In this document: positions 35,444 through 43,640 of the stretch, in pieces
How positions within the stretch are numbered: position 1 is the stretch's first letter
Layout: every line of letters starts with the position of its first letter
Source: Myxococcales bacterium
Lineage (GTDB): Bacteria; Myxococcota_C; UBA6777
DNA length: 64,000 bases
Assembly (NCBI GenBank): GCA_020632975.1
Contig: JACKEL010000001.1
Coordinates: 310,001 to 374,000, forward strand
Direction: 5' to 3'
Notes under the pieces: generated by a model
Database searches by the model: none
What the model was told of the DNA's origin: nothing
The model's input: the letters and a program-made list of their open reading frames with translations, nothing else
Made by a program: the position numbers and the translations under genes

Positions 35444-35466
35444 CCACTGGGGTTGAAACCCCGTGG
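35444..35466. repeat. IS left-end hairpin
   Basis: CCAC-T-GGGG-TTGAAA-CCCC-GTGG, an imperfect stem with one bulged T, sharing CCACGGGG-type foot sequence with the right-end hairpin. Confidence 0.7.
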
Positions 35467-35490
35467 CTTGCGCCGTTATCTGCTTCTGTC

Positions 35491-35970
35491 ATGATCTTTC
35501 TGCGCTTGTTTGGCGGGATGTTGTGGCTTTCAGTGTTGCTTTACTTGCTCTATCCAAGGGCGCTTTCGTGGTCGCACTTGCCTTTGCCTTGGGCGGTAAG
35601 ATGGGCAGCTTGCGGAACCGCCCTCTTGATGGGCCCTTGTTTTCTCTGGGTCTTTCGCCACATCGGAAAAAACATCACGCAAACGGTCGCGATCCGCCAA
35701 CAACATCAGCTCGTCAAGACAGGGCCTTACCGCTGGATACGCCATCCCCTTTACAGCTTTGGCATCTTCTACTTTCTGTCTTTCTCGGTCGCTGCGGCAA
35801 GTTGGTGGATGCTTTTGTTGGCGGGCTTCGCTTTGATCATGCTTTTGGTGCGTTTGCCTAAAGAAGAAGAGAAGCTGATCGAAGCCTTTGGGCAAGATTA
35901 CATCGACTACAAAGGCCAAACGGGTGCCTTTTTCCCGAGGCTTTTCCCAAGCAAACCAAACGAAAGCTAA
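35491..35970 (+). CDS. Isoprenylcysteine carboxyl methyltransferase-like membrane protein, 5' end possibly cut by the IS
   Basis: A 159-residue membrane protein with four hydrophobic segments. The family core is VKTGPYRWIRHPLYSFGIFYF and, near the end, LPKEEEKLIEAFGQDYIDYKGQTGAFFP, as in the ICMT/PEMT-like methyltransferases that use S-adenosylmethionine at the membrane. The first plausible ATG (35491) lies only about 25 nt from the IS left hairpin and has no ribosome site. The frame runs on into IS sequence. So the gene may have lost its start or been cut off from its promoter (33468-33496). The substrate is unknown. Confidence 0.7.
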   Translation: MIFLRLFGGMLWLSVLLYLLYPRALSWSHLPLPWAVRWAACGTALLMGPCFLWVFRHIGKNITQTVAIRQQHQLVKTGPYRWIRHPLYSFGIFYFLSFSVAAASWWMLLLAGFALIMLLVRLPKEEEKLIEAFGQDYIDYKGQTGAFFPRLFPSKPNES

Positions 35971-36113
35971 GCACCAAAAGAAACGACCGCGACAGAGATC
36001 GTCTGTGTATTCGAAGACTTAGTTCAAGAGAGCGGGTAAATGGGGGCTCTCCCCCCCCGAGATGCCCCACCATTCGAGAAGATCGATCCCTACACCAGAA
36101 AGAAAAAGAGATC

Positions 36114-36779
36114 CTAGTCCAAAAAGATATAAGCGATGTTGGTTTTTGCGTCCCAAGCGACTTCGTATGACTTGAGGGACCTTGGGGCAGGCCCATCGAT
36201 CACCGTACCATCTTGGGTAAATCGCGCGGTATGACAAGGACAAATAAAACGACGCTCTGTAGAACGCCAGCCCACAAAACAACCGTTGTGCGTGCATGTC
36301 CCTGACACAGAGGAAAGCTGCGTCGCACTTCGTCGAAACAAGTACACCAGATCATCGTTGGGCAGCAACACGTTGATATACCAACCGATCTTGCTCATGT
36401 CGGGCTCTTGATTGAGGTTCACTTCTTTGTAAGTGCGACCACTCAAGTCGATGGGGGGTGTCTCGATCACGGGCTCTGGTTCAGGGCTGGCTTCGGGTAC
36501 AGGCTCTGCGTTGGGCTCAGCAGTCCCATCAGGTGCTGTCTCTGCCCTCTTCTCGGCTTTGACTTCAGCGGTGCCATCTTGCACAAGCGTGCGCTCTTCA
36601 GGACGGAGTTCTGCCGCGGCTTCTCGTGCCATCTCACCGTCAGGCTGCAAGCCATCGGGTAGGCTGGGCTTATCGCAACCGTCCAAGACACCGATCAATG
36701 CAACCGAACAACCAATACAAGCCCCACCCACCAAACGAGTAAAGTCACGACGAGACAACTTCTCTTGTTTCACGAGCAA
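36114..36779 (-). CDS. Tat-exported Rieske [2Fe-2S] protein
   Basis: A 221-residue protein with a twin-arginine signal (SRRDFTRLVGG) followed by a hydrophobic stretch and a lipobox-like LDGC. A Glu/Pro/Ala-rich linker (about 40-105) leads to the Rieske domain. Its cluster ligands are in CTHNGC and CPCHTARF, followed by GPAPRSLKSYEV. All four ligands (two Cys, two His) are present. It should carry electrons in the periplasm or at the membrane face. No cytochrome b lies next to it, so it is not part of a local bc1 operon. The upstream ATG has CTTGGGAGG-like purines nearby. Confidence 0.9.
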   Translation of the reverse strand: MLVKQEKLSRRDFTRLVGGACIGCSVALIGVLDGCDKPSLPDGLQPDGEMAREAAAELRPEERTLVQDGTAEVKAEKRAETAPDGTAEPNAEPVPEASPEPEPVIETPPIDLSGRTYKEVNLNQEPDMSKIGWYINVLLPNDDLVYLFRRSATQLSSVSGTCTHNGCFVGWRSTERRFICPCHTARFTQDGTVIDGPAPRSLKSYEVAWDAKTNIAYIFLD

Positions 36780-36962
36780 CCTCCCAACAACAAACCATCA
36801 CACGCACATCTCGTTGTTTCTTAGCACAGTCAAAGACGTTGTGTAGAGAGGTGGTCAGGAAAAAAGAGAAAAGATCCAACGCGCAAGCAAACAAAGTCAT
36901 CCCCGCAGAAGCCTTCAGGAAAAAGTCTTACACTGTTTTCCCCTTCCTCCAAGCGGCGCATA

Positions 36963-38480
36963 CTACAAGTCTGTCGAAGGATCTCGGGGATCGACCCCTG
37001 CTTCTCTCAACAAGCGATCAACTTCTGTTTGTAGTCGTTGTGGATCGATTGGTCGATTCGATGCTCCTCTTAGGTTCTTCTCCGCTTGTGCGATGGCATC
37101 CGCACGAACAGTTCCAAAAGAGCCCCCCTCTTTGGGATCAGGGCCTGTCGCAATCCCTGCTCCATGTTTTTGCGTCATCATCGGCGTACTGCTACCAAAG
37201 TGAGTGGGATTGTTTTGCTGGTAACCCTTCAGACTTTGGATGACGTCTTGCGTGGACTTTCCACCTTCTGTGTAAACCACGATCCCATCATTCCTTTTGG
37301 TGATCTCACCATAGTTCCACACTTTGGCTGCCGTGACCCCTTCGTTTTGCCCGTTCATTTGCTCACTTAAAAGATGTTGCATCACATCTGGCGCGTGATC
37401 GGACTTCGCATGGACGTACACCCGCTCTTGTGTGCGTTGTTGCATATCGGTTCCCGCCAACGTGTATTGAATGAAATTCTCTCCCGTTCGGTAGCCTTTT
37501 ATCGAAGGAGCAGGAGCAACAGGAGACTTCAACCCATCGATCCTTTGTTTGTAGCCCTCGGGAGTCAGGGTCTGAAACCCATTGTCCGCGGTGCTGTACT
37601 GGTTGTAGATCGCGTCGTAGCCGCTTAACTTCCCTGACGCCACGTCTCCCACCAAACTCTGTAGTTCTTGGCGTGGGGTGGCGTTGGGTCTGGACACAGG
37701 AGACGACAAAGAAGCCGCTTGTACATTCGACGGCTGCTGCGTTAATGGCGAATGGTTCGCAGACCCTTGTAAGCTTTGCGTACCAAGCTGCGAAGGCATG
37801 GGTGTGGGACTCGCAGAGGGTTGCGAAGAAAACGCGTTACTCTGTGGATTCCTTGGCGGAACTGTGGGACGACCATTCGGTGGCGTCGGACGATCATTCG
37901 GTGGCGTCGGACGAAGATGGGGCGGAAGAGGCCGATTTGACACAGGCTGTGATGGAGCTTGGGGAGAAGGCTCTGAACTTGATGTCGTCTGATGTTGCAT
38001 GAGATGAGGAGGTTTTTGCGGTACAGGCGGACGATCGGAGGTCGTCGCAGCAGGCGATGCATTGGTATTGGGAGGAACGGGGCGTTCTTGGCGCTTTTCA
38101 TCAAGAAAAGACGACAACTGAGAAGGGTTTCCACCAAGCGACTGTTGCTCTTTCATGCTCGTGAGGATCCCAGGCGTCGGATATTGCGTAGAAGTAGAAG
38201 GTGTCTCAGGTGAGGTTGGACGACCAACGACTTTCGCAGCCTCAGGATTGAACTGGACAGGCTTGGGGGTGTTGGGGGTTTGTTGTGCCTGTACAAAAGG
38301 AGATGGCGCAAACCCAGGTCTCTGGTTCAAAGGGGTCTGTGGTGCTGTGTTGGGGGCGGGTGTTTGGGAATCTTTTACTGGTTGAGAAGAGCTTGCATTG
38401 GGTGGTTGAGCAGGGTTTGTTTTGGATGATTGAGAAGCAGGCTTGCCAGAGGTTTTCCCTTTTAATCGATTCAACATCAC
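36963..38480 (-). CDS. HopA1-effector-like protein with long disordered N terminus
   Basis: A 505-residue protein. Residues 1-270 are low-complexity, Pro/Ser/Gln/Asn-rich (RPTPPNDRPTPPNGRPT repeats) and probably disordered, without a signal peptide. Residues about 290-505 resemble the HopA1 family of type III effectors: RVYVHAKSDHAPDVM, then AKVWNYGEITKRNDGIVVYT, then PMMTQKHGAGIATGPDP, GSFGTVRADAI and a final GVDPRDPS. Related domains act as Ser/Thr-phosphate lyases in class V lanthipeptide synthesis. No kinase or precursor peptide is next to it. AAAGGAG lies 7 nt before the ATG. The upstream DNA is strikingly AT-rich, suggesting acquisition. Confidence 0.65.
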   Translation of the reverse strand: MMLNRLKGKTSGKPASQSSKTNPAQPPNASSSQPVKDSQTPAPNTAPQTPLNQRPGFAPSPFVQAQQTPNTPKPVQFNPEAAKVVGRPTSPETPSTSTQYPTPGILTSMKEQQSLGGNPSQLSSFLDEKRQERPVPPNTNASPAATTSDRPPVPQKPPHLMQHQTTSSSEPSPQAPSQPVSNRPLPPHLRPTPPNDRPTPPNGRPTVPPRNPQSNAFSSQPSASPTPMPSQLGTQSLQGSANHSPLTQQPSNVQAASLSSPVSRPNATPRQELQSLVGDVASGKLSGYDAIYNQYSTADNGFQTLTPEGYKQRIDGLKSPVAPAPSIKGYRTGENFIQYTLAGTDMQQRTQERVYVHAKSDHAPDVMQHLLSEQMNGQNEGVTAAKVWNYGEITKRNDGIVVYTEGGKSTQDVIQSLKGYQQNNPTHFGSSTPMMTQKHGAGIATGPDPKEGGSFGTVRADAIAQAEKNLRGASNRPIDPQRLQTEVDRLLREAGVDPRDPSTDL

Positions 38481-38868
38481 AGCGCTCCTTTACGAAGGAT
38501 AAATCCACATGAAGAGAAGCTCTGCGAGCTGGCTCATTTGTTTGTCGTGCTTCCCATGATGAATTACATTTTCGATCTTTTCAAAAATAAGTTTCTATTT
38601 ATTTTCAAATACTTACATGTGATGCAATTCATATTTTTTTCGTGAGACACAACACAACAATGGTGTGGAATGGCTCACAAAATAATTGTGAGCTAGAAAG
38701 TATTCTTGGATATCCCAAAGAGAAGAATCTTTTCAAAAACAGGGACATCGTCAGATAGAAAAAGAAGAAAAAGGGAAGTGAGATGGGTAGAAAAGATGTA
38801 GAAAGTATCCGAAGATCGCGGTTGGGGGCTCGTTTTGGCTTACGGAAAGATGGTCTCCCCAATCAAAT
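38481..38868. other. AT-rich gene-free stretch upstream of the HopA1-like gene
   Basis: No convincing gene; a small plus-strand ORF at 38783-38989 overlaps a better gene. AT-content is much higher than around it (38560-38660 especially). It contains the operator-like inverted repeat listed separately. Confidence 0.45.
38673..38693. promoter_or_regulatory. Perfect inverted repeat, operator-like
   Basis: GCTCACAA-AATAA-TTGTGAGC, an 8-bp perfect repeat in AT-rich DNA about 190 nt upstream of the HopA1-like gene. It could bind a dimeric regulator or form an RNA hairpin. Confidence 0.4.
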
Positions 38869-39267
38869 TCATGCAGGGGTGGTAGGCGAAGCACTCACTT
38901 TGTTTGCGATGAAGACCCCCATCCCCCCCATAATAAAAAAGCTGAGCGCCCAAAGGCCCATGATGCGAAGCACATCGACATTTTTGTAGCCATAACCCGC
39001 GATGCCCGTGAAGATCACGCCCATCACAAGGTGGTAGATCCCCAAGCCTTTGCACCACTTGACCACTCGTGCGCTTGCAGTTCCTCGAAAACACTTGACC
39101 ATCCACACCAATTGCAAGATCTCAAGCACGACCCCCAAAAGGGACAACACCCCGACCGCAACCAAGATCATAAAAAGACCTTCGTATCCTCCATGAGCCA
39201 AGGCTGGCGCAGGCATCCACAACAACCCCAAAGCCAAAACCAAGAAACCACTGTACACCTTTCGCAT
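38869..39267 (-). CDS. Small membrane protein, function unknown
   Basis: A 132-residue protein with a signal peptide or first helix (LVLALGLLWMPAPALAHGG) and three further hydrophobic helices (LFMILVAVGVLSLLGVVLEI, YHLVMGVIFTGIAGYGY, IMGLWALSFFIMGGMGVFIA). GAGGAGG lies 6 nt before the ATG at 39267. No family recognised. It stands alone. Confidence 0.65.
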   Translation of the reverse strand: MRKVYSGFLVLALGLLWMPAPALAHGGYEGLFMILVAVGVLSLLGVVLEILQLVWMVKCFRGTASARVVKWCKGLGIYHLVMGVIFTGIAGYGYKNVDVLRIMGLWALSFFIMGGMGVFIANKVSASPTTPA

Positions 39268-39425
39268 CTTGCGCCTCCTCTGTGTCAACTTGAATTCCCT
39301 CAATGATCTCAGCTGCTTAAAATATCGAATAAACGTTTACAACGATGCGGCTCAAGTTTGTGTCCCCATGTTTGGGTCCACACACTCAAAAGAATCTACC
39401 CCATCCCCAAGGTTCTCAACAAGAT

Positions 39426-39911
39426 TTAATCTTCGCTGCTGTCGCCCGCCCCATCATCCATAAAGCCATCATCCGAGCTATTGTCGGTCCCATCGTCGGT
39501 TCCGTCGTCCAGAAAGCCATCGTCCGAGTTGTTGTCGGTGCCATCATCGGTTCCATCGTCAGAACCGTCGTCCCATCCATCATCCCACCCAGAGTCGTCG
39601 CCTGTGTCGTCCCATGCAGCGTCGAGATTAAGGATCGGCGCGGAAGGCAAACGCACCCAGCAAGTTCCTTGGCGGCACGCATAACGCTCGCCCACAGTAT
39701 TGCGGCAATCGCGGTGGGTTCGACAACGAACCGCGCAAACCCCTTCAAGACATTGGTGATAAGGACCCAACTTGCGTTGGCATTGTTTGGTACTAGAACA
39801 GGCCATCTGACCTCTGCGGAGTCCACAGCCCCCACTCAAAAGAGCAAGAAAGATCATGGCGATAGAGAGACGACTCAGCCAATTAAGTGTAGATTTTGTG
39901 TGATGTGCCAT
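39426..39911 (-). CDS. Cys-rich lipoprotein with Asp-repeat tail
   Basis: A 161-residue lipoprotein (lipobox LLSGGC). The middle has ten cysteines in C....C.......C..G.C patterns. The last 60 residues are repeats of DDGTDDGTDN-N/S-SDDGF, encoded by two 51-bp tandem units (39460-39560). Such acidic repeats often bind calcium, but that is a guess. No enzyme domain seen. Confidence 0.7.
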   Translation of the reverse strand: MAHHTKSTLNWLSRLSIAMIFLALLSGGCGLRRGQMACSSTKQCQRKLGPYHQCLEGVCAVRCRTHRDCRNTVGERYACRQGTCWVRLPSAPILNLDAAWDDTGDDSGWDDGWDDGSDDGTDDGTDNNSDDGFLDDGTDDGTDNSSDDGFMDDGAGDSSED

Positions 39912-40034
39912 GACTTTGGACTCCTTTTTTAGAGGATGTGTTGCGTCCCAAAGATGATTAAGTCAGCCAAAAGGATTACGCAAGACGCACAAGCAAGTCG
40001 CAGCAGATTTGTTTTTGCCGCTCTTTGAAAAAGC

Positions 40035-41111
40035 TCAATCCATCGCCAAAAGGACTTCACCAACAAACCGTTGTTTTGGGGAAGACACAAGACGAGAAAG
40101 GGTCTTTAGGCGCTTTTGAGTTGCAGAAGATGGTGGGTTTTGTAGCCCCAAAGCTCGTTGAAACAATGACTGGTTGTACAAAGCCAACGTCCGCTGGTAG
40201 GTGTTTTGTGCGTTCACTTCCAAGGCAAGGCCCAAACCAAAAAAGATCAGCCCCCCAGCCCACAAACCATACGACAACAAAGGTGGGATCAAGATGCGTC
40301 CCCCAGGCGAAAAAACTGCCAAAGGATCCAAAGCGAAAGTGGCTATCCCGCCAAGCATCGCCAACCCTCCAGCACTCAACAGAGAAATCCCTGCGATACG
40401 CGTCCTCCAAGCCACACGCAAGCTTTCACGATGTTTTGGATGTTCTTTGAAGAAGTCCTCGTGCCAAGCTGAGTTTGCGGGAAGCCTTTGTTTTCCTTTG
40501 CGTATCCAGCCTTGCTCGTCCGTGTAAATGCGTTGTTCCCCCAAGCTCGACCAAGCCTCTCGTTGCGAGGCGGTAAGACTTGGCGCAGAAAGAGCCTTCT
40601 CAAAGATGCCTTGGTTGTAGCGCTCCACAGTTTCGTGGGTGCTTTGCCCCAAAGGACTCGCAAACAACAGTGCCAATGGAAAGGTTACAAGACCAATCCC
40701 CAACAAGACCCCAAAAAGTACGCTGTCCAAGGTGACGCCACCAAGGACGTTGGGCGACAAGAAAAAGATCCCAATCGCCCCACCAAAGGACAAGATCGAA
40801 ACAGACAAGCTCCCCGCCATCAAGCCCAACCACAGCTTGCTCCGCCCCAAAGGTTGAAGAGACGATGGAACTTCGCCCAACATCTTCCCTCCTTCTTCAG
40901 AAAACAGGTTCAGCGCTTCTTTCTTTTGGTATCGCAAAAACTTCCCGTCTTTTTGTAAAAACCATTGTTTTTGGAAGGTCTCAAGAAAGACTTTTCCTTT
41001 GACGGTACGACTTTTTTTCTTTGCCAAGACCTCGCCTGCTCCCCCCAAGAAGAACAAGCTCCATAGCCCCCATACCAAGGGGCACATCCACTTTCCCACG
41101 CTCCTTTTCAC
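40035..41111 (-). CDS. Membrane protein with duplicated two-helix unit, function unknown
   Basis: A 358-residue protein. After a signal peptide (LFFLGGAGEVLA) and a soluble part come two copies of a unit made of two hydrophobic helices and a YNQ helix: AIGIFFLSP...VERYNQGIFEKAL and ATFALDPLAVFSP...LALYNQSLFQRAL. The second copy matches the single unit in the protein at 25239-25865. I chose the GTG at 41111 because AGGGA lies 6 nt upstream and the signal peptide follows; an ATG at 41132 is possible. No known domain. Confidence 0.6.
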   Translation of the reverse strand: MKRSVGKWMCPLVWGLWSLFFLGGAGEVLAKKKSRTVKGKVFLETFQKQWFLQKDGKFLRYQKKEALNLFSEEGGKMLGEVPSSLQPLGRSKLWLGLMAGSLSVSILSFGGAIGIFFLSPNVLGGVTLDSVLFGVLLGIGLVTFPLALLFASPLGQSTHETVERYNQGIFEKALSAPSLTASQREAWSSLGEQRIYTDEQGWIRKGKQRLPANSAWHEDFFKEHPKHRESLRVAWRTRIAGISLLSAGGLAMLGGIATFALDPLAVFSPGGRILIPPLLSYGLWAGGLIFFGLGLALEVNAQNTYQRTLALYNQSLFQRALGLQNPPSSATQKRLKTLSRLVSSPKQRFVGEVLLAMD

Positions 41112-41209
41112 ACATCTTCCCTTTCTGCTCATCAAGACAGACCGAGCACATGTCTCGTCCGACGTTCCAAAAGACACCTCACCACATGTTTAGATCCCGC
41201 GAGGAGGAT

Positions 41210-41405
41210 CTTGGGCGACAAAAAAACCCTCGCGTTTGCAGTGTTGGTTCTCGACAACAAAGCTCACAAACGGCCTCTTCCTTCCTCCAAAAAGAGAATG
41301 TGTAAAAAAACAAAGCTCACCTCCACAAAGATCCGCTCGGACAATCGGGGCTGTGGCGCAATAGTGAGGGACTTGGGTTTCATCTTGGGTACAAGTGTTT
41401 GAATC
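41210..41405 (+). pseudogene. Degenerate copy of the permease 5' region
   Basis: This stretch aligns, with many substitutions and small gaps, to 43541-43745, the leader and first codons of the amino-acid permease gene. Shared pieces are TTGCGTTTGC/TCGCGTTTGC, GTGTTGGTTCTC, AACGGCCTCTT, TTCACCTCCACAAAG/CTCACCTCCACAAAG and GGGTTCCATCTTGGG/GGGTTTCATCTTGGG. The frame is broken and ends in a stop. It is a remnant of duplication, with the three-gene membrane-protein set between the two copies. Confidence 0.75.
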
Positions 41406-41567
41406 TTGCGTGTCATAGATCACGCAGCGACAAACGTATTTCATACTCTATGATCAGATTTTGATAGTTCCCCTTACAAAGCGACACGAGCATCGTAGGC
41501 GCTGATCGAGGCGTACCCATCACTTCAAAAAAGACCACACTCTTACAAGCCAAAGGAGGACAGCCAC

Positions 41568-42197
41568 ATGCCCAAAATGATCTTGTTCTCGTCACTGTTG
41601 TTCTTGTTGTTTCCTAGCCCATCCCAAGCAGAGCAAAAACCTTTCGATGCCTTTGCAGGGGTTTTTCCCATCCAAGCAGAAAACAACGCACTCCTATCTC
41701 TTCATTGTGTGGGCGAAAAAGAAAAGACAAAGCACCCCCAAAAACAGCCACACCAGAAGAGTGAAAGAGAGCAAGAAATTGAGAAGATTCGGGCCGAAAA
41801 TACCAGAGGTGCCCTATTGTTGACGCTCCCTCCTGCGTTGTCTCTCGCGACAGCCGCAGGGAACTTCGCGGTGTGGGGACTCTCTTCTGCGGCGGAGATG
41901 CGACAGGGCTGGGCCATTGCAGGATTGATCGTTGGAGGCATTGTTGGGGCTTGGGGTTTGAGTGCCTTGTCTTTCATGCTGACGTTGGGAGGGTCAAAGA
42001 TCCAAGGTCTTTTCAGTATAGGGAAAAACGACTGGCAACAGCTCTTGTCTTTCGGGCTCTGGTTGCTTGCGGCGGCACTTTCCATCGTCCCCAGCGTGAT
42101 CAACCTCGTCCACGTGATCAATACAACCACGCCAGTCCAAAGCTCGTTGCAGGCGAGCCCTTCCGTCTCGATGTCTCTTTTCGGTGGCACTTTTTAA
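41568..42197 (+). CDS. Membrane protein of a three-gene tandem family (1)
   Basis: A 209-residue protein with a signal peptide (ending PSQA), a charged Lys/Gln region, and four hydrophobic helices. The final residues are SVSMSLFGGTF. Neighbours 2 and 3 share the whole plan: signal peptide, polar stretch, four helices, ending xSISLxxGxF. I recognise no family. AAAGGAGG lies 9 nt before the ATG. It is the first gene of a likely operon with 33- and 75-nt gaps. Confidence 0.7.
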   Translation: MPKMILFSSLLFLLFPSPSQAEQKPFDAFAGVFPIQAENNALLSLHCVGEKEKTKHPQKQPHQKSEREQEIEKIRAENTRGALLLTLPPALSLATAAGNFAVWGLSSAAEMRQGWAIAGLIVGGIVGAWGLSALSFMLTLGGSKIQGLFSIGKNDWQQLLSFGLWLLAAALSIVPSVINLVHVINTTTPVQSSLQASPSVSMSLFGGTF

Positions 42198-42230
42198 TCT
42201 TTGCGATCCTAGCCAGAGAGAAACAAAGTC

Positions 42231-42833
42231 ATGAAATACTTTCTGCTTTTCGCCCTCTTGATATCGTTCCCAGCCAACACCCACGCACAAACACTCACGT
42301 TGGATGGTCTTGATCGCATCCAACAAGGCTTTTCTTGGGAAACGGAGCGCAACATCTATGCATCATGCAACCAAGGAAAAGGAAAAAAGCTCGATTTGCA
42401 ACTGAAACAGGAGGAAGAATGGAATCGCATCTGGACTTCTTCTTCTAACCTGTTGAAGTTTGGTCCTTTGCTTGGCCTCTTACCTGTGGTCTCTCTCTTG
42501 ATGGGTGCTGGCAATACAGCTCTTTTGTTCCTTCCATCCGACCACCAAACAAAATTTGATTGGGCGCTGGGCGGTATCATCATGGGAGGTCTCACTGCGT
42601 TGATTGGCATTGGCGCTTTTATCTTTGGTTGGGCCATCTCAGGCAACGGAGGTTGGGACGGTGTTTGGTGGGGAATGATCTGGAGATCTTTCCTTTTTTG
42701 GCTCCCAGCGGCGATCTTCGCACTTGTTCCCAGCATCCTTAGCATGAACAAGTTGTCGAACCCTACAGGCTCTCAAAACAATCCATTGCATCACAGCACA
42801 ACCTCGATATCCCTCGTGAGCGGGGTGTTTTGA
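42231..42833 (+). CDS. Membrane protein of a three-gene tandem family (2)
   Basis: A 200-residue protein: signal peptide ending NTHAQ, a polar segment rich in Gln/Glu/Lys, then four hydrophobic helices (LLKFGPLLGLLPVVSLLMGA; GGIIMGGLTALIGIGAFIFG; WRSFLFWLPAAIFALVPSIL) and the end TSISLVSGVF. Helix order and C-terminal motif match genes 1 and 3. AGAGAGAAACAAAG lies before the ATG. Function unknown. Confidence 0.7.
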   Translation: MKYFLLFALLISFPANTHAQTLTLDGLDRIQQGFSWETERNIYASCNQGKGKKLDLQLKQEEEWNRIWTSSSNLLKFGPLLGLLPVVSLLMGAGNTALLFLPSDHQTKFDWALGGIIMGGLTALIGIGAFIFGWAISGNGGWDGVWWGMIWRSFLFWLPAAIFALVPSILSMNKLSNPTGSQNNPLHHSTTSISLVSGVF

Positions 42834-42908
42834 GAGTGGTTCAACATGCAACGCACCTCACACCCATCATCAGATTTCCCTTTCACCTCAAGAAAAGAGG
42901 GAAGATCA

Positions 42909-43505
42909 ATGTTCAAATATCTGTTTTTTCCCTTGTGTCTGCTTGTATTCTCCACAACACAAGCCCACGCCCAAAAACGAAGCCTGCGTTTCACAAGCTC
43001 TATCCGCCTTTTCCCGTCTTGGACATCCTCTTCCCTCCAAACAAACCCCTTTGACCCCACACAAGAGAGAAACTGCGCCCCCAAATCCTCATCAGACGGG
43101 TTTCTCACCGCCTACCACGCCATCCGCATCACTTGGTTTTCCCTGCTCTTTATACCAACGACCATCACGATGATTGGAAACTTTGTGGTGAGGGGACAAC
43201 AAGCAAGTCGAGACACACTGCGCGATTGGGGCATCGCGGGTGTGGTCTCCGCAAGTTTTGGCATACTCGCCCCCATCTTGGCGGTTGTCTTGTTTACAGC
43301 ATTGGGCAACAACGACCTGATCAAACTGGGCATCATGGTGCAACTCATCATCTCAGGTCTTCTATCGATTGTGTTGGCCGCCGTAACGTTGATTCCTAGT
43401 GTGGGAAACCTGACGACGGGCACTGCACTTTCCACCCCGTCCACGCTGACGTATCAACCCACTCCTACCCCTTCCATCAACCTCGTAAAGTTCTCTTTCA
43501 TGTGA
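42909..43505 (+). CDS. Membrane protein of a three-gene tandem family (3)
   Basis: A 198-residue protein with a signal peptide ending TQAHAQ, a Ser/Arg-rich stretch, four hydrophobic helices (ITWFSLLFIPTTITMIGNF; GIAGVVSASFGILAPILAVV; LGIMVQLIISGLLSIVLAAV) and the end PSINLVKFSFM. GAGGGA lies 6 nt before the ATG at 42909. The permease gene follows after 135 nt on the same strand. Confidence 0.7.
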   Translation: MFKYLFFPLCLLVFSTTQAHAQKRSLRFTSSIRLFPSWTSSSLQTNPFDPTQERNCAPKSSSDGFLTAYHAIRITWFSLLFIPTTITMIGNFVVRGQQASRDTLRDWGIAGVVSASFGILAPILAVVLFTALGNNDLIKLGIMVQLIISGLLSIVLAAVTLIPSVGNLTTGTALSTPSTLTYQPTPTPSINLVKFSFM

Positions 43506-43640
43506 CCCCTACCCTTTGCGCGAAGGAAGCGCCAAAAGAGACTTGGGCGGTCAAAGAGAACCCCTTGCGTTTGCGGTGTTGGTTCTCTACAACGATGCTC
43601 GAAAACGGCCTCTTTCGTCCTTCTGAACAGGGAAAACACG

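Larger units (their letters stand above)
33621..35470 (-). mobile_element. IS200/IS605-type insertion sequence (tnpA + tnpB)
   Basis: Two minus-strand genes, a Y1 transposase and a TnpB, overlap by 4 nt and lie between two subterminal hairpins that share AAGCCACGGG. The right-end hairpin is at 33629-33648 and the left-end one at 35444-35466. A TCAC just outside the right hairpin (minus strand, 33624-33621) fits a cleavage site. The outer left boundary is only approximate. There are no target duplications, as expected for this family. Confidence 0.85.

Noticed and set aside
38783..38989. 68-codon plus-strand ORF
   Set aside because: It overlaps the better-supported membrane protein gene on the minus strand and has no recognisable feature.
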